DNA of 45,804 bases. It comes from Bacteroidales bacterium. GTDB lineage: Bacteria; Bacteroidota; Bacteroidia; Bacteroidales; FEN-979. The stretch spans positions 1 through 45,804 of the forward strand of contig JAQWBQ010000022.1 in assembly GCA_028706295.1 (NCBI GenBank). The letters run 5' to 3'. How positions within the stretch are numbered: position 1 is the first letter of the stretch; the number at the start of each line of letters is the position of its first letter. The translations under genes and the position numbers were made by a program. Shown piece by piece: positions 32,796 to 40,301 of this stretch. The notes below the pieces were generated by a model. That model had not been told where the DNA came from. It did no database searches and saw only the letters and a list, made by a program, of their open reading frames with translations.

Positions 32796-33284
32796 CTAAT
32801 TCTCCGGGGTGACAGAACCCTCGTCTGCTCCGGTCTGCGAAGGATCCTGCTGTTCCGCGGCCGGGGGCTCGCCGGCAGTCGGTTCCACAGTCTCTTCCTC
32901 CTTAAAATCGAGCATGTCGTGCATCAGGAGGATGTTGTACCAGAGAACCATTTTCCGGATATCCGAGGCGTAGACGCGTTCTTTATCGTACTCAGGGACC
33001 ATCTCTCCGAAAAAATTCTTCAGCGCCTGGTTATCGGATTTGGGATCGGGCGCGGGTTTACCTTCCAATTTGGTATGAAAAGATTTAAATACTTCCTTCA
33101 GCGAAATATCCTCACCGGTGGTAAATACGCTGATCTCCTCCAGTGAACTTATTTTTTCATGGCCGAAGGCCGGAAACCTTTTCTGGTCGACAATCGATTC
33201 GACGATGACGGTATTCTTACCCTGTGAAACAACTTTAAAGAGTCCGTTCTTCCCTGCAATTGATAATATCTTGCTTAAGTCCAT
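32796..33284 (-). CDS. DUF5606 family protein
   Basis: The first 115 residues match the pattern I know for DUF5606, a Bacteroidota family of unknown function: MDLSKILSIAGKNGLFKVVS, then IVESIVDQKRFPAFGHEKIS and SLEEISVFT. It has no signal peptide and should be cytosolic. The tail from about 127 is acidic and of low complexity (Glu, Pro, Gln), likely disordered. Total length is 162 residues. A clear promoter box precedes it and no operon partner is obvious, as the next gene on the same strand is 111 bases downstream. Function is unknown. Confidence 0.85.
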   Translation of the reverse strand: MDLSKILSIAGKNGLFKVVSQGKNTVIVESIVDQKRFPAFGHEKISSLEEISVFTTGEDISLKEVFKSFHTKLEGKPAPDPKSDNQALKNFFGEMVPEYDKERVYASDIRKMVLWYNILLMHDMLDFKEEETVEPTAGEPPAAEQQDPSQTGADEGSVTPEN

Positions 33285-33301
33285 ACCACGATAATTTGGT
33301 A

Positions 33302-33309
33302 CAAATATA
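33302..33309 (-). promoter_or_regulatory. -7 box TATATTTG for the DUF5606 gene
   Basis: TATATTTG on minus fits TAnnTTTG, 18 bases upstream of the start codon. The -33 region has no clear TTTG. Confidence 0.45.
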
Positions 33310-33335
33310 GAAAAAATGTGTGAATATGTTACAGG

Positions 33336-34208
33336 CTACTTTACAATCCTGAAATTGCGGTATTCACCGGGCCTCCAACCGGTCAGATTTTCAAAATAGT
33401 GAAGGAGAAGATGAAATATGCCGCTTTTCCTGCATGCAGGATCGAAGTCGAAAGTCCAGTTCTTCATTGAAATCCGTTCGGCCATGACGGCCGGATGGGT
33501 GTCCGTGAACTGGGCCAGCGAATCTATATTGGCGTAGTCGAATTCCTCCTTTCCGGAGATGTTTTTATCCATCCACGTATCCCCATGCCAGTAGCGGTGA
33601 AAATTCTGTTGCTTGGCCTGCTGCCGGGCGGGTGGTTTCACCCAACCATAATGATAAATCGCCGCATCCACGGGAACCACGTTCAGCTTCTGCCCGTCCT
33701 TCCTGAATCCCTGCGCGTCAAGCCAGGAGTGCACCGATTGCAGGTTGCGTACAACCCGGATCTCATGACGGTACCAGTCTCTTGAATTTCCGAAGTAATC
33801 GTAGGAACCATAAAAATGAAGGTACCGGAACAGGAGACCATCCACCCGGTCATCGTGTTCGTACCGTTCCATTGCCTCGCGGATGGTAACCAGGTCCTTC
33901 TCATGCACCACTTCATCGGCCTGAAGATAAAATGCCCAGACGCTGTCGGGCGATACCGCCGCGAAAGCTTTATCTGTCTCAACGGCTAAAACCCGCCCGC
34001 CTTTACGCAACGTGTCGTCCCAAACGGTGTCGATAATTTTGATTTTCGGATCGCCAATGCCATCAATTAATTCCCGCGTTTTATCGTCCGAATTGCCCAC
34101 TGCTACCACGAATTCATCGCACAGAGGCAAAATGGACCGGATCGACTCCACGACCGGATAATCGTATCGGATGGCGTTTCGGACGAAGGTGAATCCGCTT
34201 ACTTTCAT
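33336..34208 (-). CDS. Glycosyltransferase, family 2-like
   Basis: The 290-residue protein begins with a GT-A-like fold: MKVSGFTFVRNAIRYDYPVVESI, then a DEFVVAVGNSDDKT segment (31-44) and FYLQADEVVHE at about 94-103, where Asp98 would be in the metal-binding DxD position. This version (ADE instead of DxD) is frequent in one branch of family 2. The donor sugar is not predictable. It follows purB by 63 bases on the same strand and has no promoter box of its own, so it may be read from purB. The product should be cytosolic and may act in surface glycan assembly. Confidence 0.85.
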   Translation of the reverse strand: MKVSGFTFVRNAIRYDYPVVESIRSILPLCDEFVVAVGNSDDKTRELIDGIGDPKIKIIDTVWDDTLRKGGRVLAVETDKAFAAVSPDSVWAFYLQADEVVHEKDLVTIREAMERYEHDDRVDGLLFRYLHFYGSYDYFGNSRDWYRHEIRVVRNLQSVHSWLDAQGFRKDGQKLNVVPVDAAIYHYGWVKPPARQQAKQQNFHRYWHGDTWMDKNISGKEEFDYANIDSLAQFTDTHPAVMAERISMKNWTFDFDPACRKSGIFHLLLHYFENLTGWRPGEYRNFRIVK

Positions 34209-34271
34209 ATCTGATCGGGTAGTTGCGGGTGTTGAATACTTAATGAAATGTGAGCGGTCAACGATCTGAAA

Positions 34272-35621
34272 TTAAAAATTAATGATTCCCAAATAGTTGT
34301 GTGGTGTGATCTGTTTTAGTTCCTGCTTCACCCGGTCGGCGATCTCGAGGCTGTTGATGAATTTTTCCAGGCTTTTCCGGTTGATACCTTCTTTTCCGCG
34401 GGTCAGCGTTTTCAGGGCCTCGTAAGGATCGGGGTATCCTTCGCGGCGCAGGATGGTCTGGATGGCTTCTGAAACGACGGCCCAGTTATTTTCGAGATCC
34501 AGCGTTAGTTTTTTTTCGTTCAGGATCAGTTTGTCGAGACCTTTCAGGAGCGATTTACAGGCGATGACCGTATGCGCGAGGGGAACCCCGATATTCCGGA
34601 TCACGGTCGAATCGGTAAGATCGCGCTGGAGCCTCGAAACCGGAAGCTTGGCAGAAAGATGGGCAAAAATTGCGTTCGCGATGCCGAGATTTCCCTCTGA
34701 ATTTTCAAAATCGATCGGGTTGACTTTATGCGGCATGGTGGAGGATCCGGTTTCGGTGGCCCGGACTTTTTGCCGGAAGTATTCCATCGAAATATAGGTC
34801 CAGACATCACGGTCCAGATCGATCAGAATGGTGTTTATCCGGCTCAGGTTATCAAACATTGCGGCCATATTGTCGTAATGCTCAATCTGGGTAGTGGTCT
34901 GGCACCGTTCCAGGCCAAGCGTACCATTCACAAACTTGTTGGCGAAGCGGATCCAGTCGACCGCGGGATAGGCGGCGTAGTGGGCATTGAAGTTGCCCGT
35001 AGCACCTCCGAATTTTGCCGAGAAAGGGATTGTTTCGAGAAGCGCGAGTTGCATGCCGAGCCGCTCGACGAAGACATAAAATTCTTTTCCTACCGTGGTA
35101 GGCGAGGCGGGTTGCCCATGTGTACGGGCAAGCATGGGGATCTCTTTCCAATCCTGGGCTTTGGAGAGAAGCGCCTGATAGATCTGTTCGAGGAGGGGTT
35201 TCACGATCTCCTCCATAGCATCGCGAAATGCCAGCGGAAAGGCGGTGTTGTTGATATCCTGCGAAGTCAGCCCGAAGTGAATGAACTCTTTGAATGATCC
35301 CAGTCCAAGCTCATCGAAACGCACTCTGAGAAAATACTCAATGGCTTTCACATCGTGGTTTGTAACCTTTTCGAAGGCCTTGACCTTTGCGGCATCGGCC
35401 TCTTCAAATTTCCGGTACAGGGAGCGCAGTTCATTGAACCTTTTTTTATTGAAGCCCTTCAATTGAGGAAGCGGCAGGTTGCACAATGCGATAAAATATT
35501 CGACCTCTACCAGGATCCGGTACCGGATGATCGCGGATTCGGAAAAATAGGCCGACAGGGATTCGGTAACGCCGTGGTACCGCCCGTCGACCGGTGAAAT
35601 CGAGTTCAGGGAAGGATTCAT
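34272..35621 (-). CDS. purB: Adenylosuccinate lyase
   Basis: PurB cleaves SAICAR and adenylosuccinate, releasing fumarate, in purine synthesis. I start at the ATG at 35621 (MNPSLNSISPVDGRY), the usual family opening, giving 449 residues; an ATG at 35630 adds three residues and is also possible. Earlier codons in the frame overlap the promoter. The fumarase/aspartase signature is present as TGSSTMPHKVNPIDFEN, and the second conserved region as TSQDINNTAF. Size and spacing resemble the E. coli type. The gene is complete and followed by a glycosyltransferase gene. Confidence 0.96.
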   Translation of the reverse strand: MNPSLNSISPVDGRYHGVTESLSAYFSESAIIRYRILVEVEYFIALCNLPLPQLKGFNKKRFNELRSLYRKFEEADAAKVKAFEKVTNHDVKAIEYFLRVRFDELGLGSFKEFIHFGLTSQDINNTAFPLAFRDAMEEIVKPLLEQIYQALLSKAQDWKEIPMLARTHGQPASPTTVGKEFYVFVERLGMQLALLETIPFSAKFGGATGNFNAHYAAYPAVDWIRFANKFVNGTLGLERCQTTTQIEHYDNMAAMFDNLSRINTILIDLDRDVWTYISMEYFRQKVRATETGSSTMPHKVNPIDFENSEGNLGIANAIFAHLSAKLPVSRLQRDLTDSTVIRNIGVPLAHTVIACKSLLKGLDKLILNEKKLTLDLENNWAVVSEAIQTILRREGYPDPYEALKTLTRGKEGINRKSLEKFINSLEIADRVKQELKQITPHNYLGIINF

Positions 35622-35656
35622 GGATTCCATGTTGCGGGTATTTATTCTCGAATGAA

Positions 35657-35664
35657 CAAACATA
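35657..35664 (-). promoter_or_regulatory. -7 box TATGTTTG for purB
   Basis: TATGTTTG on minus fits TAnnTTTG about 35 bases before the chosen purB start, and supports a start downstream of it. The -33 match (TTTC) is partial. Confidence 0.45.
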
Positions 35665-35748
35665 CGGGTTTTTAGCGGATTGATGAAAATCTTTTCGGCA
35701 TTCGCAGTCGATTTTCTTTTCCGGAGTTCACTGCTTCCAAAGATTCAG

Positions 35749-35756
35749 TAAGTTTG
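35749..35756 (+). promoter_or_regulatory. -7 box TAAGTTTG for the Omp28-like gene
   Basis: TAAGTTTG on plus fits TAnnTTTG, 37 bases before the ATG at 35793. A TTC about 20 bases upstream is only a partial -33 match. Confidence 0.45.
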
Positions 35757-35792
35757 CACTGATAACCATTACTAACTGAAAAAACACTACGC

Positions 35793-37895
35793 ATGAGAAA
35801 ACTTTTATCTGCTGCATTTCTGTGCCTGTTTGCCGCCTGGGGGGCGATGGCTCAGACGCTGGTCACTACCCAGACCCTCAATAAAAATGTCGTTCTTGAG
35901 GAATACACCGGGATTCATTGTACCTATTGTCCCGAAGGTCATGCCATCGCGGCAAGCATCCTTGAGAATCATCCGGGCAGGGTTTCGGTCATTGCCATTC
36001 ACCAGGGCAGTTTTGCGACGCCTTCCGCCGGAGAACCCGATTACCGTACGCCTTTCGGCGATGCGCTGGCAGGTCAGACCGGACTTCAAGGTTACCCGTC
36101 GGGTACGGTCAACCGTCATATCTTCTCCGGATCGACTACCGCCCTGAACCGGGGTGACTGGACCTCCAGCTCGGAGACGATCCTTCAACAGCCCTCACCG
36201 GTCAACGTCGGAGTCGAAACCTCCTATAACCAGGTAAACAGGGAACTTACGGTCCACGTGGAGCTTTATTACACTGCCAACAGTGCCGTGCCATCGAATT
36301 TTATCAACGTGGCGCTGACCCAGAGTCATATTTTCGGCCCGCAGACCGGTGGCAATGCCGGGAATAATTACGAACACATGCATATGTTGCGTCACCTGAT
36401 CACAGGTCAGTGGGGTGATGAAGTCACCACGACTACCCAGGGTTCGCTGGTCGAGAAAACGTATGTTTATACCATTCCGGCCGATTATAACAGTGTACCC
36501 TGCGTGGTCGAAAATTGCGATGTGGTAGTTTCTGTTGCCCAGGGGCACCAGGAGATCCTTTCGGGCGACGTGGTTCCCGCCATCAACGGTACGAATCTTT
36601 ATGTCGGAGATATCACTACTACCGAACCGACCATGAAACTGGGTCACCCACTGGAACTCACCACATTCAACTGCGTTGCCAACAGCAACATTGCCGGAAC
36701 CAATCCATTTAAAATCAAGCTGGTTTCGGGCGCTCCTCCCGACTGGCTGTCTTCTTTCGAGGTTGAGGGACAGACCGTAACCGACAGTACAGTAGTCGAC
36801 CTGACCAAAGGGACTCCCAAGACTATCGTCCTTCACGTAACACCGGGATTTACGCCGATGTTCGAAGATTTTGTACTGGAGTTGTCTTCGGTTAACAATC
36901 CCAATGCACCCGTCAAATATTTCACAGCCAATGTGATCTCGAACGTTCATACCCTGCTGGTCAATGCCGCAGGCGATAACTATGCAACCCAGTACCAGGG
37001 CGTGTATATCGACGGGCTTACCGCTGCAGGCTGTGATCATCTTGCCGTGATGAAATCGAGCGTGTTCACCCAGGCAACAGATGCCGGTATCCTGAGCGAA
37101 CTGTTCAACATTTTTTACAACTGCGCGTGGACCTTCCCGGCTTTTACCGATGCAGAAGCTGTTGCGGTGAAAGGCTTTGTGGATGCCGGGATCAATCTCT
37201 TTGTTGCAGGACAGGATATCGGTTGGGATATCATGAGCGGGGCTTCGGGAAGTCACGGAACGCCTGAAACGCAGGATCTCTACACCAATTATCTGAAAGC
37301 ATCGTTCATCGATGACGGAAGCAATACGAATAATAAACTGATCGCCAAGGTGGATGATCCGATTTACGGAACCACAGCCACCTCGAATATCTTTGACATA
37401 TATGGCGGGTACATGTATCCCGACCAGATCTCGCCCCTTGCCGACGCGACCACAATCTTTTATTACAATACAACCCTGACGAAGATCGGAGCCATCCGCT
37501 CCATGAAGGGAAGCGCCAAGGTCGTCTATTTCGGGGTAGGACTTGAAATGGTTCAAAACACCGAAGTCCGGAATGATATCCTTAACAAGACCTACGATTA
37601 TTTTATGGAGGGCGTGGGTACCGGCGAAAAGACCGGTGTTGCCGGTAGTTATCTCGGTACCTGTTTCCCGAATCCCGCAAACGATTTCACCACCATCAGG
37701 CTGTCGAACATCGACCGGACGATGGTTGTTGAGATTGTCGACATCAATGGAAAAACCGTGATGTCAAAGCAGGTAATGCCCGGAACCAAGCAGATTGGCA
37801 TGAACACAGCGATTCTTCCGGCTGGTCTTTACCTCTGCCGCATTATAGATCAGGGAAGCGTACTTGAAACAAAAAAAATACAGGTGATCCATTGA
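35793..37895 (+). CDS. Omp28-like T9SS cargo protein with CxxC thioredoxin-type motif
   Basis: The 700-residue protein starts with a signal peptide (MRKLLSAAFLCLFAAWGAMAQ). Residues about 33-170 match the Omp28-related outer-membrane pattern: VVLEEYTGIHCTYCPEGHAIA, with Cys43 and Cys46 in a thioredoxin-like CxxC, then GLQGYPSGTVNRHIF. A long beta-rich middle follows, and residues about 430-620 look like a further domain (NVHTLLVNAAGDNYATQYQ). The last 75 residues (GTCFPNPANDFTTIRL to ILPAGLYLCRI) are a T9SS sorting tail. It should be exported to the surface and could act in thiol exchange or oxidative folding of exported proteins, but redox activity is unproven. It is a single gene, convergent with the hydrolase. 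Confidence 0.9.
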   Translation: MRKLLSAAFLCLFAAWGAMAQTLVTTQTLNKNVVLEEYTGIHCTYCPEGHAIAASILENHPGRVSVIAIHQGSFATPSAGEPDYRTPFGDALAGQTGLQGYPSGTVNRHIFSGSTTALNRGDWTSSSETILQQPSPVNVGVETSYNQVNRELTVHVELYYTANSAVPSNFINVALTQSHIFGPQTGGNAGNNYEHMHMLRHLITGQWGDEVTTTTQGSLVEKTYVYTIPADYNSVPCVVENCDVVVSVAQGHQEILSGDVVPAINGTNLYVGDITTTEPTMKLGHPLELTTFNCVANSNIAGTNPFKIKLVSGAPPDWLSSFEVEGQTVTDSTVVDLTKGTPKTIVLHVTPGFTPMFEDFVLELSSVNNPNAPVKYFTANVISNVHTLLVNAAGDNYATQYQGVYIDGLTAAGCDHLAVMKSSVFTQATDAGILSELFNIFYNCAWTFPAFTDAEAVAVKGFVDAGINLFVAGQDIGWDIMSGASGSHGTPETQDLYTNYLKASFIDDGSNTNNKLIAKVDDPIYGTTATSNIFDIYGGYMYPDQISPLADATTIFYYNTTLTKIGAIRSMKGSAKVVYFGVGLEMVQNTEVRNDILNKTYDYFMEGVGTGEKTGVAGSYLGTCFPNPANDFTTIRLSNIDRTMVVEIVDINGKTVMSKQVMPGTKQIGMNTAILPAGLYLCRIIDQGSVLETKKIQVIH

Positions 37896-37926
37896 TCGAT
37901 GACTTACAGCTCCTGAGCGCTCCGGA

Positions 37927-39366
37927 TCATTCGACATTTGACCGGATCCACTGAAGGATCAATTCGAGCGCGGAAGGGGCAAAGGTCTCTTCAATTTTCC
38001 CGTATTCTGAAGGACTTCCGGTGACAGCCGTCTGAAACAGATGGTTAAGTCCCGGAAGTTCTTTTATCTGGTACCTTACATTCCCGCCCAGGATCATGGC
38101 GCTTTCGATGGCGCGGAGGTTCTCTTGAGGGGGTACCTGTAAATCGAGGCTGCCGGTTATCGCAAGGAGGGGACAGGTAACGCGGGTAAGATAATCCTGC
38201 GGATCGAGAGTCAGAAAACAACGGAACCAGTTACCCGTTAGGGTTTCGGTTTGTGTAGCGATCATTTTGTCACTCATCTTGCGGTATCCGCTGTCGGCGC
38301 TGTGTTTTTTATCGTAGCTCCGGTAAATCCGGGCAATTTTTTCCGATGCCTTTTCATTATCTCCGGTCTTTTTCAGGATGGAATAGATCTGTTTCGATAG
38401 CGCCAGCCCTTCTTCTACCGACTTTTCGTTTGCCCCTTCTGCCCGGGAGATCAGGGCAGATTGCTGATAGAGGATCTGTTCGCCTGTGAATCCCGGCCCG
38501 GCCATCAGCACGAGAAACGCGATTTCAGGGCGCCGGGAGGCAACGATCGGACCAATGATCCCGCCTTCGCTGTGACCCGCGATACCGATCCGCAGGGTAT
38601 CGATTCCCGGTTGGGTTTTGAGAAAATCAAGCGCCGCTTCCGCATCGGTTGCAAAATCGAGGGTTGATGCGGTTTTATAGACTCCGCCCGATTTTCCGCA
38701 CCCCCGGTCGTCGTAACGCAGCACGGCTATCCCGTTCCTTGTCAGGAAATCGGCCAGTACCCAAAATGGTTTATGTCCCATTATTTCCTCATCACGGTTT
38801 TGAGGACCGGAGCCTGACACCAGGATCACGGCCGGAGCATGCTCCTTGTTTTCAGGTATCGAGAGGGTGCCAGCCAGATCCAGCCCGGCGGCCCGGTTCG
38901 GGAAGATTACCTCCCGTATCTGGTACGGAAATGGCGGCTTTGGCTCCTGAGGCCGGTTGAGGGTGAACTTTTTCTCAAGATGTTTCAGAACCAGGGGAAG
39001 TGATAGAACCGATTGGCTCCAGGTTCCGTCAAAGGTGGCCGGATCACGGGTAATCCTGCCCATGAATTTCCCGCCTATCTTCCGGCAGTAGATGAAAATG
39101 GAGTCCTCCCTGACCTGAACGTTACTGGTAGGAATATCACTGACTCCCTGATCGGGACTGTCGAGGGTGACAATCATGCTGTCGGATTCGTTGAACCTGA
39201 TGTTCATAACGATGCGGAGCTCCATACCCTGAATTCTCAGCGCTCCGGCCCAGCTTCCTTCCAGATGTTTAAGGGTGGGCTTATCCTGGGCGGGAAGGTC
39301 CACCGGAAGGATTACCGACATCATCATGGTCAGGAGTGCCAGCGCAGATAAGGTTTTTCTTTTCAT
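37927..39366 (-). CDS. Exported alpha/beta hydrolase
   Basis: The start at 39366 gives a signal peptide (MKRKTLSALALLTMMMSVILPV) and 479 residues; the same frame runs on to 39669 but that part overlaps the DUF4249 gene and is not protein-like. Residues about 35-130 form a small beta domain (LEGSWAGALRIQGMELR). The hydrolase domain follows with GSGPQNRDEE, the oxyanion-side DDRGCGKSGG and the nucleophile elbow GHSEGG with Ser266; the later GSLDLQVPP and GLNHLFQ supply the acid and the His. The catalytic triad is complete, so a periplasmic esterase or peptidase is expected. The substrate is unknown. It follows the DUF4249 gene by 86 bases. Confidence 0.92.
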   Translation of the reverse strand: MKRKTLSALALLTMMMSVILPVDLPAQDKPTLKHLEGSWAGALRIQGMELRIVMNIRFNESDSMIVTLDSPDQGVSDIPTSNVQVREDSIFIYCRKIGGKFMGRITRDPATFDGTWSQSVLSLPLVLKHLEKKFTLNRPQEPKPPFPYQIREVIFPNRAAGLDLAGTLSIPENKEHAPAVILVSGSGPQNRDEEIMGHKPFWVLADFLTRNGIAVLRYDDRGCGKSGGVYKTASTLDFATDAEAALDFLKTQPGIDTLRIGIAGHSEGGIIGPIVASRRPEIAFLVLMAGPGFTGEQILYQQSALISRAEGANEKSVEEGLALSKQIYSILKKTGDNEKASEKIARIYRSYDKKHSADSGYRKMSDKMIATQTETLTGNWFRCFLTLDPQDYLTRVTCPLLAITGSLDLQVPPQENLRAIESAMILGGNVRYQIKELPGLNHLFQTAVTGSPSEYGKIEETFAPSALELILQWIRSNVE

Positions 39367-39452
39367 ATTGACAGCGGTTAGTATCTTTAAAACATTATAT
39401 GAATTTTTATAATAAATGATCGGTGAGGTTATGCGGGAAAATTCAGACTGTG

Positions 39453-40301
39453 TCAATTCTTTACGGTGTTCCGTGCATAGGTGTTTGAGAAGGCAGCAAA
39501 GAACCCGATTCCCCCGTCGCTGATGTTCCCTGTTACGTTTGCAGGCGGCCCGGTGAAAAAGGGTATGTTGTAACCTGCCTGCTGAACCTGGCTGATGAAA
39601 TTGAAGTACTCTTCGGTGATTCCCGACATCTGCAGGATAATGGTATCGCCGGGAAAGATGGTTTCCCATTTATGCGCGTGGTTCAGGTACATCACGTCAA
39701 CCCCGTTCATATAGCTTCCGTTGATATATTTGTCATCCGATACCACCTTTTTCGTAATCGTATCGGTAAGCAGTTTCCCGTTACGGTAAAGGTTGAACAT
39801 GTAATAATTGACCTCGTTGCCGGGTTCCTGAGCCCAGAGTTTGATGGTCCAGACTCCCTCGGGTCCCCAGTCGGGATGAAACATCGCTGAAACGGAATCC
39901 AGCTTTGTCACGGGACGGAGAAAACACGAAGCCTGACAGGCGCTCATCCCGGCGATGGGTTCTTTCAGGTCGACCAGCAGGGTGTAAAGTTTTCCGGGAA
40001 CAGCCTGGAAGCCGGAATCGGTTTCATAGATTCCCGAAAGTCCCGGTTCGGTTTCGTGAAGATCGAAAAGTCCTGTTCCGTCATTTATTCTTACTGTGGC
40101 GCCGGTGACGCGGGGAGCCGGCTCGTTGAGGAAATAATCGGCCGATTGCGACAGCGAAATCCGGTACGTTGCGCTGTCATCCGCGATGGAGCCATCCACA
40201 ACCAGCCTGGCATAGGTGCTGTCGAGGCTGACATCGATCTCCTCGGTACAGGCGAGGAGAAAGGCTACCAGAATGACGATGAGGAAGCTGTTTTTAATCA
40301 T
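39453..40301 (-). CDS. DUF4249 family lipoprotein, partner of the TonB-dependent receptor
   Basis: The 282-residue protein has a short lipoprotein signal with LLAC (Cys18) and the family pattern near the N-terminus: DSTYARLVVDGSIADDSATY, then SQSADYFLNEPAP and a Pro/Val-rich beta region with VTGATVRINDG. DUF4249 genes are typically next to a TonB-dependent receptor. Here the gene overlaps the receptor's 3' end by 8 bases, so the two are co-translated. It probably sits at the outer membrane next to the receptor. The substrate of the pair is unknown; no susC/susD-type binding protein is present. Confidence 0.88.
   Translation of the reverse strand: MIKNSFLIVILVAFLLACTEEIDVSLDSTYARLVVDGSIADDSATYRISLSQSADYFLNEPAPRVTGATVRINDGTGLFDLHETEPGLSGIYETDSGFQAVPGKLYTLLVDLKEPIAGMSACQASCFLRPVTKLDSVSAMFHPDWGPEGVWTIKLWAQEPGNEVNYYMFNLYRNGKLLTDTITKKVVSDDKYINGSYMNGVDVMYLNHAHKWETIFPGDTIILQMSGITEEYFNFISQVQQAGYNIPFFTGPPANVTGNISDGGIGFFAAFSNTYARNTVKN

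Noticed and set aside
36195-37556. A 453-codon minus-strand frame opposite the Omp28-like gene
   Set aside because: Antisense shadow of a protein with a signal peptide and a T9SS tail; no motif, no promoter and no start context.
39367-39669. N-terminal extension of the alpha/beta hydrolase frame
   Set aside because: It overlaps the DUF4249 gene on the same strand in another frame, and the ATG at 39366 begins a proper signal peptide.
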